Position numbers and translations under genes: made by a program. Below the pieces are notes generated by a model that was not told the DNA's origin, did no database searches, and saw only the letters and a program-made list of their open reading frames with translations. Shown here one piece after another: positions 26,789-34,982 of a stretch of 64,000 nucleotides of DNA; position 1 is the stretch's first letter, and every line of letters begins with the position of its first letter. Source of the stretch: Montanilutibacter psychrotolerans (GTDB taxonomy: Bacteria > Pseudomonadota > Gammaproteobacteria > Xanthomonadales > Xanthomonadaceae); contig NZ_RIBS01000002.1 in the NCBI RefSeq assembly GCF_003719825.1, positions 434,001 through 498,000 of the forward strand. The letters are read 5' to 3'.

Positions 26789-27922
26789 TCAGGCGTCTCC
26801 GCCCGACAACACCAGCATCACCAGCAGCGCCATCACCACGGCCAGTATCGCCAGGGCGATCTTGATCCAGCTGTAGGGACGCTCGCCGGCGAGCGCGCCG
26901 GTGTGGCCGTTGGCCAGCACCTGGAAGGTGCGCGAACCGTAGGTGTAGCTGACCAGCCAGACCGGCACCAGCACGTGCTTGAAGGTGCGGCCGTGGTACT
27001 GCGCGTCGACCTCGAGGTTGCGCTGGGTGTCGCCCGGCACCGCCTGCGCGCAGCGCGACCGCAGGCTGGCCTGCATGTCGTCCATGTTGATCTGCGAGGC
27101 CTTGTGCAGGTCGACCTGGTAACGCTCGACCGTCCAGCCACGCACGAACTCGGGCGAGTAGGGGCGCAGGTCGGTGGCGGTCGGAAACGGCTCCACCTGG
27201 CGCAACAGTTGCGGATGGACGCCGACCGTGCCGGCCACCAGTGCATCGTCGAAGAAGTGCTCGACATGGCCTGCGGCGGGCTCCCAGCGCACGTGGCGCT
27301 TCCGGCGCGACTGCGTGCGGCCGTTGCCATCGCGGTAGCTTTCGTTGGTGTAGTAGTAGTGCCCGGCTTCGGCCGTCCAATCGGCGCTGGCCTGCGCGTC
27401 GAAGGTCCAGTAGGGCAGGTACACGCCCTTGAGCGTGTCGGTCAGTGCGGCGTGCTTGAGCCGGTTGGGCGCAAACCAGCGGTTGCCGTACCACGCGCGG
27501 ATGCTTTCGCGAACGCGGCCCTCATCGATCACGAACGGCAGCACGCTCTGCGGCGTGATCGCGTCGCGCTGTTGCTCGTGCGCGAGGATCGAGGGCGAGC
27601 CGCAGAAGTCGCAGCGCTGGGCGACGCGATCGCCGACGAACACCGAGATCGCCTGGCAGCTCTGGCACTGCACTTCACGGCGTTGCTCGCCCCAGCCGCG
27701 ACCGCCGGGCGGCTCGCGCAGCGCCTGCAGCAGGTCCTGCTCGACCACCTCGTCGCCCGCAACGGGGGGTGTCGTCGAGCCGTCGCCGACGGCGGGCGGC
27801 GCAGCCGCCGCGGGTACCACGGTGCCGCAGTAAGGACAGGCCAGCGATTGGCGCGTGGGGTTCCATTGCAGGTCTGCGCCGCATTCGGGGCAGGCGTGCT
27901 TGGCGACGGTGGCCTGGTCCAT
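26789..27922 (-). CDS. Zinc-ribbon membrane protein paired with SPFH protein
   Basis: Encodes 377 aa. It opens with one zinc ribbon (CPEC 11-14 and CPYC 29-32) and has a second at ~84-110 (CQSC, CDFC). A large conserved middle domain follows (PFVIDEGRVRESIRAWYG, KGVYLPYWTFDAQASADW, LVPVWLVSYTYGSRTFQVL). It ends in one hydrophobic helix (IALAILAVVMALLVMLVL), which makes it a tail-anchored protein with the ribbons in the cytoplasm. It lies 36 nt after the SPFH gene on the same strand, and the two are likely an operon. Similar zinc-ribbon/SPFH pairs are known as conserved uncharacterised neighbours; the biochemical role is not known. Confidence 0.82.
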   Translation of the reverse strand: MDQATVAKHACPECGADLQWNPTRQSLACPYCGTVVPAAAAPPAVGDGSTTPPVAGDEVVEQDLLQALREPPGGRGWGEQRREVQCQSCQAISVFVGDRVAQRCDFCGSPSILAHEQQRDAITPQSVLPFVIDEGRVRESIRAWYGNRWFAPNRLKHAALTDTLKGVYLPYWTFDAQASADWTAEAGHYYYTNESYRDGNGRTQSRRKRHVRWEPAAGHVEHFFDDALVAGTVGVHPQLLRQVEPFPTATDLRPYSPEFVRGWTVERYQVDLHKASQINMDDMQASLRSRCAQAVPGDTQRNLEVDAQYHGRTFKHVLVPVWLVSYTYGSRTFQVLANGHTGALAGERPYSWIKIALAILAVVMALLVMLVLSGGDA

Positions 27923-27958
27923 GGCGGACGGCGTTGCGGGGCGAGCGTCCTGCGCGGA

Positions 27959-29026
27959 TCAACCGCGCAGGAACTCCTCGAGCGCGCCGCGTGCGATGCG
28001 CCATGCACTGCCGATCCGGCGTGCCTTGAGGTCGCCGGCCTCGATCGAGGCCATCACGTCCTCGACCGACACGCCCAGCGCCTGTGCCGCCTGCTCGGGT
28101 GTCAGCACGTCGAGCGTGGGAGTGGCAGTGGCAGGTGCCGAGCTGGGCGGCGACGAGGCCTGGCCCGGCGCGCCCTGCATGCCGCGCATCATCTCCTGCG
28201 CCATGCCGAAGCCCATCGCCATCTGCGCCGGCAGGGTCGCGGCCGCGCCGGCGTCGCCTCCCTGTCCCATCGCCTGGCCCATCTGGTACTTCACGTAGTC
28301 GTTGAGGTTGCCGATGACACCCATGCTGGAGCGTTTGTCGATGGCCTGTTCCACTTCCGGCGGCACCGACACGTTCTCGAGGATGAAACTGGTGATCTCC
28401 AGGCCGTACTTGTCGCGGATGGCGCCATTGACGATCGGCAGCAGCGCTTCGCCCATCTCGGCATACCGCTGGGCAACATCGAGCGCCGGCACCTGTGCGG
28501 TGGCCAACGCCTGGGTGAACACGCTGACGATGCGCGAACGCATGGTCTCGGCGAACTCGTCGAGGCGGAAGTTCTGATCGGTGCCGGCCACCTCGCGCAG
28601 GAACTTCGGCGCGTCGACGATGCGGAAGTCGTAGGTGCCGAACGCGCGCAGGCGGACCACGCCGAAATCGCGGTCGCGCATCATCACCGGGTTGGACGTG
28701 CCCCACTTGTTGCCGGTGAACAGGCGCGTGTTGAGGTAGTAGACATCGCACTTGAACGGCGACTGGAAGCCGTACTTCCAGCCCAGGATCGTCGACAGGA
28801 TCGGCACGTTGCCGGTCACCAGCGTGTGCTTGCCGGGAGCGAACAGGTCGGCGTACTGGCCCGCCGCGACGAACTGCACCACCTGCGATTCGCGAACGAT
28901 CAGCTGCGCGCTGTTCTTGATTTCCTTGTCGTCATCGGGAAACCGGAACGACAGCGTATCGCGCGAGTCGTCGTTCCACTCGATGACCTCCAGCAGTTCG
29001 CCCTTCATGAAATCGAGGATGCTCAT
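27959..29026 (-). CDS. SPFH/Band-7 protein with C-terminal excisionase-like helix-turn-helix
   Basis: Encodes 355 aa. Residues ~20-230 match the SPFH-domain family once called virion-core-like: ESQVVQFVAAGQYADLFAPG, NPVMMRDRDFGVVRLRAFGT, and ITSFILENVSVPPEVEQAID. A Gly/Met-rich linker (MGQAMGQGGDAG, MGFGMAQEMMRGMQ) and a Ser/Pro-rich spacer follow. The last ~50 residues (from LDVLTPEQAAQALGVSVEDV) form a MerR/excisionase-type HTH ending AWRIARGALEEFLR. No signal peptide is seen. Family knowledge: SPFH proteins oligomerise at membranes. The added HTH is unusual and may act in protein contact rather than DNA binding. Same operon as the zinc-ribbon gene. Confidence 0.83.
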   Translation of the reverse strand: MSILDFMKGELLEVIEWNDDSRDTLSFRFPDDDKEIKNSAQLIVRESQVVQFVAAGQYADLFAPGKHTLVTGNVPILSTILGWKYGFQSPFKCDVYYLNTRLFTGNKWGTSNPVMMRDRDFGVVRLRAFGTYDFRIVDAPKFLREVAGTDQNFRLDEFAETMRSRIVSVFTQALATAQVPALDVAQRYAEMGEALLPIVNGAIRDKYGLEITSFILENVSVPPEVEQAIDKRSSMGVIGNLNDYVKYQMGQAMGQGGDAGAAATLPAQMAMGFGMAQEMMRGMQGAPGQASSPPSSAPATATPTLDVLTPEQAAQALGVSVEDVMASIEAGDLKARRIGSAWRIARGALEEFLRG

Positions 29027-29314
29027 GCCGTGCTCCGGGGTCGCCGATGGGGAAGGCCTGAATCATACGGTCAAAGCGGGGCGGGGCAGCCAGTGCTTTG
29101 CACGGTGTCGCGCACCCGGCGCAGCCCAGGCAGGCATGGGTTCGCAGCCGAATGCCGGTCCCTGAAATCGTGCGCCGGCGAGCGTGCGTGCACCGCGGTC
29201 CGACCTCGGCGCCGCGATGGTGCGGGCCCGACGGTCGGCAGCAGCGCGCCTGTCCTGGTGCCGTGGACGCGTCGGCGACGCGCCCTCCCCGGCGCGTCGC
29301 CGAATCGCAAAGCG

Positions 29315-31330
29315 CTAGTCGTCGTTGCCGATCGTGCCGATCGCCTGGCGGTCGTAGATGGTCGCGCCAACGGCGCCGGTGAGGTTGACCAGGAAGATCT
29401 CGCTGGCCTCCACGGTCGTGTCGCCATTGATCGCAACGGTGAACTTGCTGCTGGTGTATCCGGCGGGAATGCTCCGTCCGATGACGCTACGTGCCACGTA
29501 GTCGGTGCCGGCGACGGCCGTGCTGTTGGCCGTGGCGATGTTGAACGTGATGGCGGTCGTGGCCGGGCGCGACAACATCACCGTAAAGGCCAGGATCGAC
29601 GTGCCGGCGTTGCCTTCGGCGATCGAGACGTTGCCGATGGACAGCGTGGGGCCGTCGTCGTTGACGATGGACGCGGTTGCCTGGCCATCGGCGATGGTCG
29701 CGCCAACCGGCGCGCTGAGGTTGGCCGTGAACACCTCGTTCGCTTCCACGACGGTGTCGCCGATGATGGTGACGTCGAACGTGGCGGTGGTGGCGCCGGC
29801 CGGGATCGACTGCCCGGTCAGGCTGCGCGCCACGTAGTCGCTGCCCGCCAGCGCCGTGCCGTTGGCGGTTGCCACCGCAAAGCCCACCGGCACGTTGGAT
29901 GCACGCGACAGACGGACCGTGAACGTGGCGATGCGGGTGGCGCTGTCGCGTTCGGCAATGGCGACATCGCCGATCGACAACGTGGGCGGCGTCGCGTTGA
30001 CGGTGAATGTCGTGGTGCGGGTCACGCCGGCATAGGTGGCCGACAGCGTGCCAGAGGCGGTGACGGTAGAGGGCTGCGTGGTGATCGGGAACGTCGCCGT
30101 CCGGGCGCCGGCAGCCACGGTGACGTTTGGCGGGACGGCGAATGCCGGGCTGGCGCTGGCGAGCGTGACCCGCGCACCGCCCGATGGCGCCGCCGCGCCC
30201 AGGGTGACCGTGCCGGTCGCGGACTGGCCGCCGAACACCGAGCTCGGGCTGGCGCTGACGGCGCTGAGCACCGGCGTCGCGACGGGCTTCCAACCGCGCT
30301 GGATGACCTCGAAATCGCTGGCGTTGAGCGTGCGGAACGCGGGATTGAGGAGGCCGTTGTCCCAGCGCACGTCGAAGGTGCCCGAGATGTACATGTCCGT
30401 GCCGTTGTCGGCCACGATCAGGCCGTACTTCTGCATCGCGCGGAAGATCTTGCGCGCCACCGGATCGGTGGTGCGCGTGGCCGGGTCGACGCCGTTGACC
30501 GTGGCCTTCAGGCGCAAGCGTGCACCCATCGGCAGCGCGCCGGGCGTGTCGCCGGCCTCGTGCGATGCGGGGTAAACGTAGCCATTGCTTGCACGCACGG
30601 TGACGCGCAGCGCGTGGTTGATTTCGGCCACCGCCGGGTTGGCGGCTTCGTCGTAACGCACCAGGCCCGGGAAGATCGCCAGGCCCGCGGCATCGGCCGA
30701 GGTCCAGGTCTCCGGACGGCGGTCGTTGCGGTTCATGTCGAAGAACGCGCCGGAGCCGCCGTGCCACCGCGCCTGCGTCGGGTTGTAGTAGACGTTGTAG
30801 AGCTCGTACAGGTGCCGGTTGGTGCAGTCGACGATGAGCAGGTGGCGGTCGTTGCCGCTGCGCTGGTCGACGTTGCCCGGCGCGCCGCCTTCGATCCAGT
30901 GCGGCTGGGTGATGGCCTGGATCGGGATCGGGTAGAACGGCACGCCCTGGCCGGTGTTCTGGTCGACGCCGTCGCTCTCGTCCCAGTAGTTGAAGGTGAC
31001 GGCCTTCTTGGGCTGCGACCCGTTGACGATCGCGTACGGGAAGCCGTAGATCGACTCGCTGCCGGGTTCTTCCTCGCCACCGAAGTCCGGATGCAGACGG
31101 CGGGTGCCGCCGTTGTTGATGAAGGCGATGAAGTTGGCCGAGGACGGATCGACAGGCGCGGAACGGATGTCAGTGTTCCACCAGTTGTCGGCCGGGAACA
31201 ACGGCAGCGGCGGCGGAACCGGCGCTCCCTGCACGGGGACCGAGGACGGGCACTGCTGGGCCATCGCCATGGGCGCGGCCAGCAGACCCAGGGTGCAGGT
31301 CAGGAGGAGGCGCGTGATCATCGGGCGCAT
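29315..31330 (-). CDS. Secreted protein with conserved N-terminal domain and two Calx-beta domains (671 aa)
   Basis: The signal peptide (MITRLLLTCTLGLLAAPMAMAQ) supports the start at ATG 31330. Residues ~40-370 form a conserved domain with PLFPADNWWNTDIRSAPVDP, LLIVDCTNRHLYELYNVYY and KYGLIVADNGTDMYISGTFD. I recognise this as recurring in secreted proteins of soil bacteria but cannot give it a function. An Ig-like stretch (~375-470) and two Calx-beta domains (~475-575 and ~580-671) follow, each with SIGDVAIAE/SIGNVSIAEG openings and a DY.A.S..GxSIPAG core. Calx-beta domains bind calcium and appear in adhesins. It ends exactly at the second domain (IGNDD), with no sorting signal. Confidence 0.78.
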   Translation of the reverse strand: MRPMITRLLLTCTLGLLAAPMAMAQQCPSSVPVQGAPVPPPLPLFPADNWWNTDIRSAPVDPSSANFIAFINNGGTRRLHPDFGGEEEPGSESIYGFPYAIVNGSQPKKAVTFNYWDESDGVDQNTGQGVPFYPIPIQAITQPHWIEGGAPGNVDQRSGNDRHLLIVDCTNRHLYELYNVYYNPTQARWHGGSGAFFDMNRNDRRPETWTSADAAGLAIFPGLVRYDEAANPAVAEINHALRVTVRASNGYVYPASHEAGDTPGALPMGARLRLKATVNGVDPATRTTDPVARKIFRAMQKYGLIVADNGTDMYISGTFDVRWDNGLLNPAFRTLNASDFEVIQRGWKPVATPVLSAVSASPSSVFGGQSATGTVTLGAAAPSGGARVTLASASPAFAVPPNVTVAAGARTATFPITTQPSTVTASGTLSATYAGVTRTTTFTVNATPPTLSIGDVAIAERDSATRIATFTVRLSRASNVPVGFAVATANGTALAGSDYVARSLTGQSIPAGATTATFDVTIIGDTVVEANEVFTANLSAPVGATIADGQATASIVNDDGPTLSIGNVSIAEGNAGTSILAFTVMLSRPATTAITFNIATANSTAVAGTDYVARSVIGRSIPAGYTSSKFTVAINGDTTVEASEIFLVNLTGAVGATIYDRQAIGTIGNDD

Positions 31331-32141
31331 GGCGGATTCCGTTGGCGGTGGGTGTGTGCGGGCCGGGCCGTGCGATGGGCTCGGCTGCGCCCTGAAGGCG
31401 CCCGCGGATGGCCTGCCCGGCAACGGGGTGCGACACGCCATCCCAGGGGTGCCGCTCGCCGGGAGAGTGCCGCGTTGGTCGCCCGCGTGCTGGGCAGTCC
31501 GTCGCAAGTCGCAACAGATCCTGCGACAGGTGGTGGCACCCGGTCGGGTTAGCCCGATTCAGGGTCGGCCTGCAGCGCCGCGATGTCGATCTTCTTCATC
31601 GCACAGCATCGTCGCCATCACTTGCGCGCCGGCCTGCGTCGGGCTAGCCAGGCAACTGGACCCATTGCCTGGTATCCACCTGCCACGACACACCGAAGCG
31701 GTCCTTCAGCCATGCAATGCATGGCGCACGCGTCACGCCGTATCGGCGTCGTGACGGCCGGCTCGCCGAGGCGCGCCAGCGCACCTGATGCATCTGTCAG
31801 GGTCCTGCGCTCGCCAACGTGCGCAGCAGTGGCGGTCGAAACAAGCGCATCGCCATGTGTCGCCTCGCATTGGCCGCGCGAAGGCGATCGCAAACCGCAT
31901 CATCGCGATCGCACGAGGGGGCGTCTTGCCGCGCATCCACGTCGTTGGTCATGGATACGTAATCGCATCGGACGGATATGCTCCCGCCGCCACGCATGGA
32001 TGCGGCGCGATACCCACTGCCATCGGCCGACATGCGGGTCGGCGCACCGGAGACCGATGCATGCACGACATGCTCGAGGGATCCAAGGCGCCGCCTTCCC
32101 CCAAGGTAAATATCCCGCTCGAAAAAGGAGTTTCAAAGCGC
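31331..32141. other. 811-bp upstream region of the protease, holding a decayed gene
   Basis: Apart from the VOC pseudogene at 31549-31725, this region shows only shadow frames. The start-proximal part (32120-32141) contains AAAAAGGAG, the ribosome-binding site of the protease. No clear promoter consensus is visible. Confidence 0.55.
31549..31725 (-). pseudogene. Remnant of a VOC/PhnB-like gene (3' end only)
   Basis: On the minus strand the first frame reads AWLKDRFGVSWQVDT, the conserved end of PhnB-like VOC proteins (the old '3-demethylubiquinone methyltransferase' family). It meets a TAG. A second frame continues with AGAQVMATML and a third closes with MKKIDIAALQADPESG and TAA at 31549. 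At least two frameshifts and the absence of an N-terminal half show a dead fragment. Chromosomal decay or a deletion beside the protease gene is the likely cause. Confidence 0.7.
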
Positions 32142-33695
32142 ATGTCAGAGATTCAAGGAAGTCCCCGCGTCATCGCCCTGTCCACGCTCGCGCTCGCCCT
32201 GGTGGCGATCGTGGGGTCCGGCACTGCTACGGCCGCCGAACGTACCGATCCGGCCATCCCGGCAGCGATGCGCGTGGCGTTGCAGCGTGATCTGGGCATC
32301 TCGCCGGCGCAGGTCGGCCGTTACGTCGAGACCGAACGCCTGGCGATCCGTCGCCAGGGCCAGGCGAATCGCGTGCTGGGTAACCGTTTCGGCGGCGCCT
32401 GGCTGGAGCGCGATGCAACCGGTGAGTTCCAGCTCATCATCGCCACCACCGATCGCGCGCAGACCGCCCGGGCGCGTGCGCTCGGTGGGCAGGTGCGCGT
32501 GGTGGCACGCAGCTTGGGCCAGTTGGAAGGCGTCGTATCGAAATTGAACCGCGTGCAGGCGGCCACCGTGTCGGGCGCGCGTGGTGGCGTCGATCGGCGC
32601 ATCCATTCCTGGCACATCGACCTGCCCACCAACACCGTGGTGGTCACCACCGATCCGTCCGCGCGCGATGCGGGCATTGCCTTTGTCGCCGCCAGCGGCG
32701 CCGACGCCACAGCCGTGCGTTTCGAGACGTCCCGGCAGCGTCCGCAACCGGTGTACGACATCCGCGGCGGCGACCGCTACAACGTCCCCGGCAGCTGGTG
32801 TTCGATTGGCTTCTCGGTCACCCAGGGCGGCAACACCGGCTTTGTCACCGCCGGTCATTGCGGCCCGGCCGGCACGGCGGTCAGCGGCTTCAACGGCGTG
32901 GCGATCGGCTCGTTTGCCGGGTCGCAGTTCCCGGGTAGCGACTACGCCGTGGTGCACAGCACCAGCCCCTCGTGGACCATCCAGCCGTGGGTGAACAACT
33001 ACGCTGGCGGCAATGTCGGCGTGGTCGGCGGCATGGAGGCGCCCGTGGGTGGTGCGGTGTGCCGTTCCGGTGCACGCACCAATTACCGTTGCGGCACCGT
33101 CACGGCCAAGAACGTCACCGTCAACTACGCCGCCGGCGCGACCTACGGCATGGTGAGTTCCAGCGCCTGCGTGGGCGGCGGCGATTCGGGCGGCTCGTTT
33201 CTCACTCCCGGCGGCGAAGCACAGGGCGTGACCTCGGGCGGGCATCTCAATCCCAATACCAACGAGAACTGCTCGATCGCCTCGCCGGTGACCTACCACC
33301 AGCCGCTGCAGCCCATCCTCAACGCCTACGGCCTGGTCCTGACGACGACGCCGAGCTGCGGCCGCCTGAATCCGGCGCAGGGGCTGCCAACCGGTGCATC
33401 GGTCACGTCGTGCGACGGCCGCTTCACGTTCGTCATCCAGGGCGACGGCAACCTGGTGCTGTACAAGGCTGGTGTGGGCGCGCTGTGGGCCAGCCACGTG
33501 GGCGGCAGCAACCACCACCTGGAGATGCAGAGCGACGGCAACCTGGTGGTCTACAACGGCGCCGGGCAGGCGGTGTGGCACACCAGTACGGGCGGCAAGA
33601 ACGGCGCCGCGTTGTTCGTCCAGAACGACGGCAACGTCGTGCTGTACGACCACAAGGGCGTTGCGTTGTGGAGCACGGGGACCTACGGCAACTGA
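32142..33695 (+). CDS. Alpha-lytic-type serine protease with pro-domain and C-terminal bulb-lectin domain (517 aa)
   Basis: The signal peptide (residues 1-32, VIALSTLALALVAIVG...TATA|A) is followed by a pro-domain (~33-205) of the alpha-lytic protease type (DLGISPAQVGRYVETE, RIHSWHIDLPTNTVVV). The catalytic domain (~206-397, S1E family) has His239 in TAGHC, Asp267 in GSDYAVV and Ser349 in GGGDSGGS. Residues ~405-517 form a B-type (mannose-binding bulb) lectin domain with three QxDxNxVxY-like motifs: IQGDGNLVLY, MQSDGNLVVY and VQNDGNVVLY. Family knowledge: the pro-domain folds the protease and is removed after export by type II secretion. The lectin probably targets the enzyme to polysaccharide. 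ATG 32142 follows AAAAAGGAG by 11 nt. Confidence 0.93.
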   Translation: MSEIQGSPRVIALSTLALALVAIVGSGTATAAERTDPAIPAAMRVALQRDLGISPAQVGRYVETERLAIRRQGQANRVLGNRFGGAWLERDATGEFQLIIATTDRAQTARARALGGQVRVVARSLGQLEGVVSKLNRVQAATVSGARGGVDRRIHSWHIDLPTNTVVVTTDPSARDAGIAFVAASGADATAVRFETSRQRPQPVYDIRGGDRYNVPGSWCSIGFSVTQGGNTGFVTAGHCGPAGTAVSGFNGVAIGSFAGSQFPGSDYAVVHSTSPSWTIQPWVNNYAGGNVGVVGGMEAPVGGAVCRSGARTNYRCGTVTAKNVTVNYAAGATYGMVSSSACVGGGDSGGSFLTPGGEAQGVTSGGHLNPNTNENCSIASPVTYHQPLQPILNAYGLVLTTTPSCGRLNPAQGLPTGASVTSCDGRFTFVIQGDGNLVLYKAGVGALWASHVGGSNHHLEMQSDGNLVVYNGAGQAVWHTSTGGKNGAALFVQNDGNVVLYDHKGVALWSTGTYGN

Positions 33696-33708
33696 TCCCG
33701 TGCAGGAC

Positions 33709-33768
33709 GTGACGTCCCGTTGACCGGACGTCACCCGCCGCAGGCCGCGCGCGATGCGTGGCCTGCGG
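33709..33768. terminator. Tandem hairpins downstream of the protease
   Basis: Two successive perfect 9-bp stems: GTGACGTCC/GGACGTCAC (33709-33734) and CCGCAGGCC/GGCCTGCGG (33738-33768). They lie between the protease (plus) and the pilin gene (minus). No U-run follows, but the location between convergent genes fits transcript ends. Confidence 0.55.
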
Positions 33769-33882
33769 TCTGGACGGCTCGGCCGTTGGGCCACACCGGT
33801 ACGCGATCGATTGCAGCATCAAGAATCGGGCATCGACGCCTGCGCTGGTTTTCCTCGGTGCAAGCTCGCGCCATCCGCAGGC

Positions 33883-34431
33883 TTACTCGGTGACGGTGAG
33901 AGTGAAGGTCTGGGAGTAGGTGCCAAAGGCCGAGAAGTGGGCGGGAACGCTCAGGGTCCCACCAATGTAGATCGACGTGACCGAATCGCTGACATCCACG
34001 GTCCGTTTGTCGATCTCGATGACCACCTCGAGGCTATCAGAGCCCATGAGCAACGTCGCACCGGTGAGTTTCCGGGCTGCGCCGTCCCAGGTCCCGCCGC
34101 CGCCACTGACCGCGATGGTGGCGATGCTGGTGACATTGCTCACATCGCAGCGCCCGCTCTGATGGCCGGTTACCAGGAATGACGTCGCCATGTCTCCAGC
34201 CAAGCTGGGAGCCACCGTTACTGCGCCCGCGTTGTTGCCATCCGCGATGGAAATGACGCCGAAGTTGAGTGGAAGGGAGCAAGTCACGTCCAAAGCGAGG
34301 CCCGTGTTGCCGGTGATGGGGAGGTCTTCTGCTCCAGCGGTGAACGCGACAAGCAGCAGAGCGACAGTGAAGCCCCAAGGGCTTGTCCAACCCGGTCGTG
34401 GGATCCGCGCAGCTTTTGAATCAATCGTCAT
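33883..34431 (-). CDS. DUF4402-like pilin subunit, distal gene of pilus operon (182 aa)
   Basis: Last gene of the chaperone-usher cluster. ATG 34431 overlaps the previous stop by one base (TGATG). A signal peptide (WGFTVALLLVAFTAGAE) is followed by a beta-rich domain. The features are GNTGLALDVTCSLPLNFGVI near the start, a paired Cys (SGRCDVSNV), VVIEIDKRTVDV and an end of strand type FSAFGTYSQTFTLTVTE, matching the DUF4402/spore-coat-U-like pattern of alternative pili. The terminal strand should complement the chaperone. Likely a structural or terminating subunit. Confidence 0.75.
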   Translation of the reverse strand: MTIDSKAARIPRPGWTSPWGFTVALLLVAFTAGAEDLPITGNTGLALDVTCSLPLNFGVISIADGNNAGAVTVAPSLAGDMATSFLVTGHQSGRCDVSNVTSIATIAVSGGGGTWDGAARKLTGATLLMGSDSLEVVIEIDKRTVDVSDSVTSIYIGGTLSVPAHFSAFGTYSQTFTLTVTE

Positions 34432-34982
34432 CACAGCGGCTCCACGTCGATCGACACGCTGCTGGTCAAGGCGCCATGGACACCGTCGTCCCGAAACATC
34501 AGGGTCGCGCCCACGAACAAACGCGCACGGCCCGAGGCGCCCAACTGGCCCTCCCATCGCTCGGCATCGATGCGCTCCAACTGCAAGCCCTGGTCCTTGA
34601 TCATGAACTGGGAGATGTGGGTCGCCGCCGGCCGACCCTGCGGCATGTGGGTCGGCGCAACTGGCGTTCGCACCACCACGGCTATCCGCTGGCCGGGTGC
34701 GCCGCACACGTCCATTTCGCCGGAAACCGGGTCGCGGCGCACCACAACGTTGTCGGACTTGATCACGCCGCCGTCTGGTCGGACGCTGACAAAGCCCGAT
34801 TGCCGCGCCTTGATGCGTACGTCACCAAAGTCCAGCGGGCGCAAGGTGCGCAGCTCCAAACGCTGGTCACAAGCTGAGCTCGTGTGCAGCATGGGGACGG
34901 GCTCGGAGGCGAATCCAAGCAGAACCCACAACGCAGGAATCAGCAGGTATCGCGGACGATCTTGTTGGCTATCGGACGTCAT
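34431..34982 (-). CDS. Probable minor pilin/tip subunit of pilus operon (183 aa)
   Basis: ATG 34982 overlaps the usher stop (ATGA). The N-terminus (YLLIPALWVLLGFASEP) is an export signal. The mature part shows the DUF4402-like pattern: LRTLRPLDFGDVRIKARQSG near the start, a Cys in MDVCGAPGQRIAVVV, and a terminal pair FVGATLMFRDD...LTSSVSIDVEPL. It is more charged than the other two subunits. The position right after the usher fits a tip or adaptor subunit, which is inferred. Confidence 0.7.
   Translation of the reverse strand: MTSDSQQDRPRYLLIPALWVLLGFASEPVPMLHTSSACDQRLELRTLRPLDFGDVRIKARQSGFVSVRPDGGVIKSDNVVVRRDPVSGEMDVCGAPGQRIAVVVRTPVAPTHMPQGRPAATHISQFMIKDQGLQLERIDAERWEGQLGASGRARLFVGATLMFRDDGVHGALTSSVSIDVEPL

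Noticed and set aside
25401-27494. Long minus-strand frame over the lipase gene
   Set aside because: The lipase has a catalytic Ser motif, RBS and normal composition; the antisense frame has none of these.
26609-31552. A 1647-codon plus-strand frame over the zinc-ribbon, SPFH and Calx-beta genes
   Set aside because: It spans three well-supported minus-strand genes and reads as Arg/His/Val-rich low complexity, typical of an antisense shadow.
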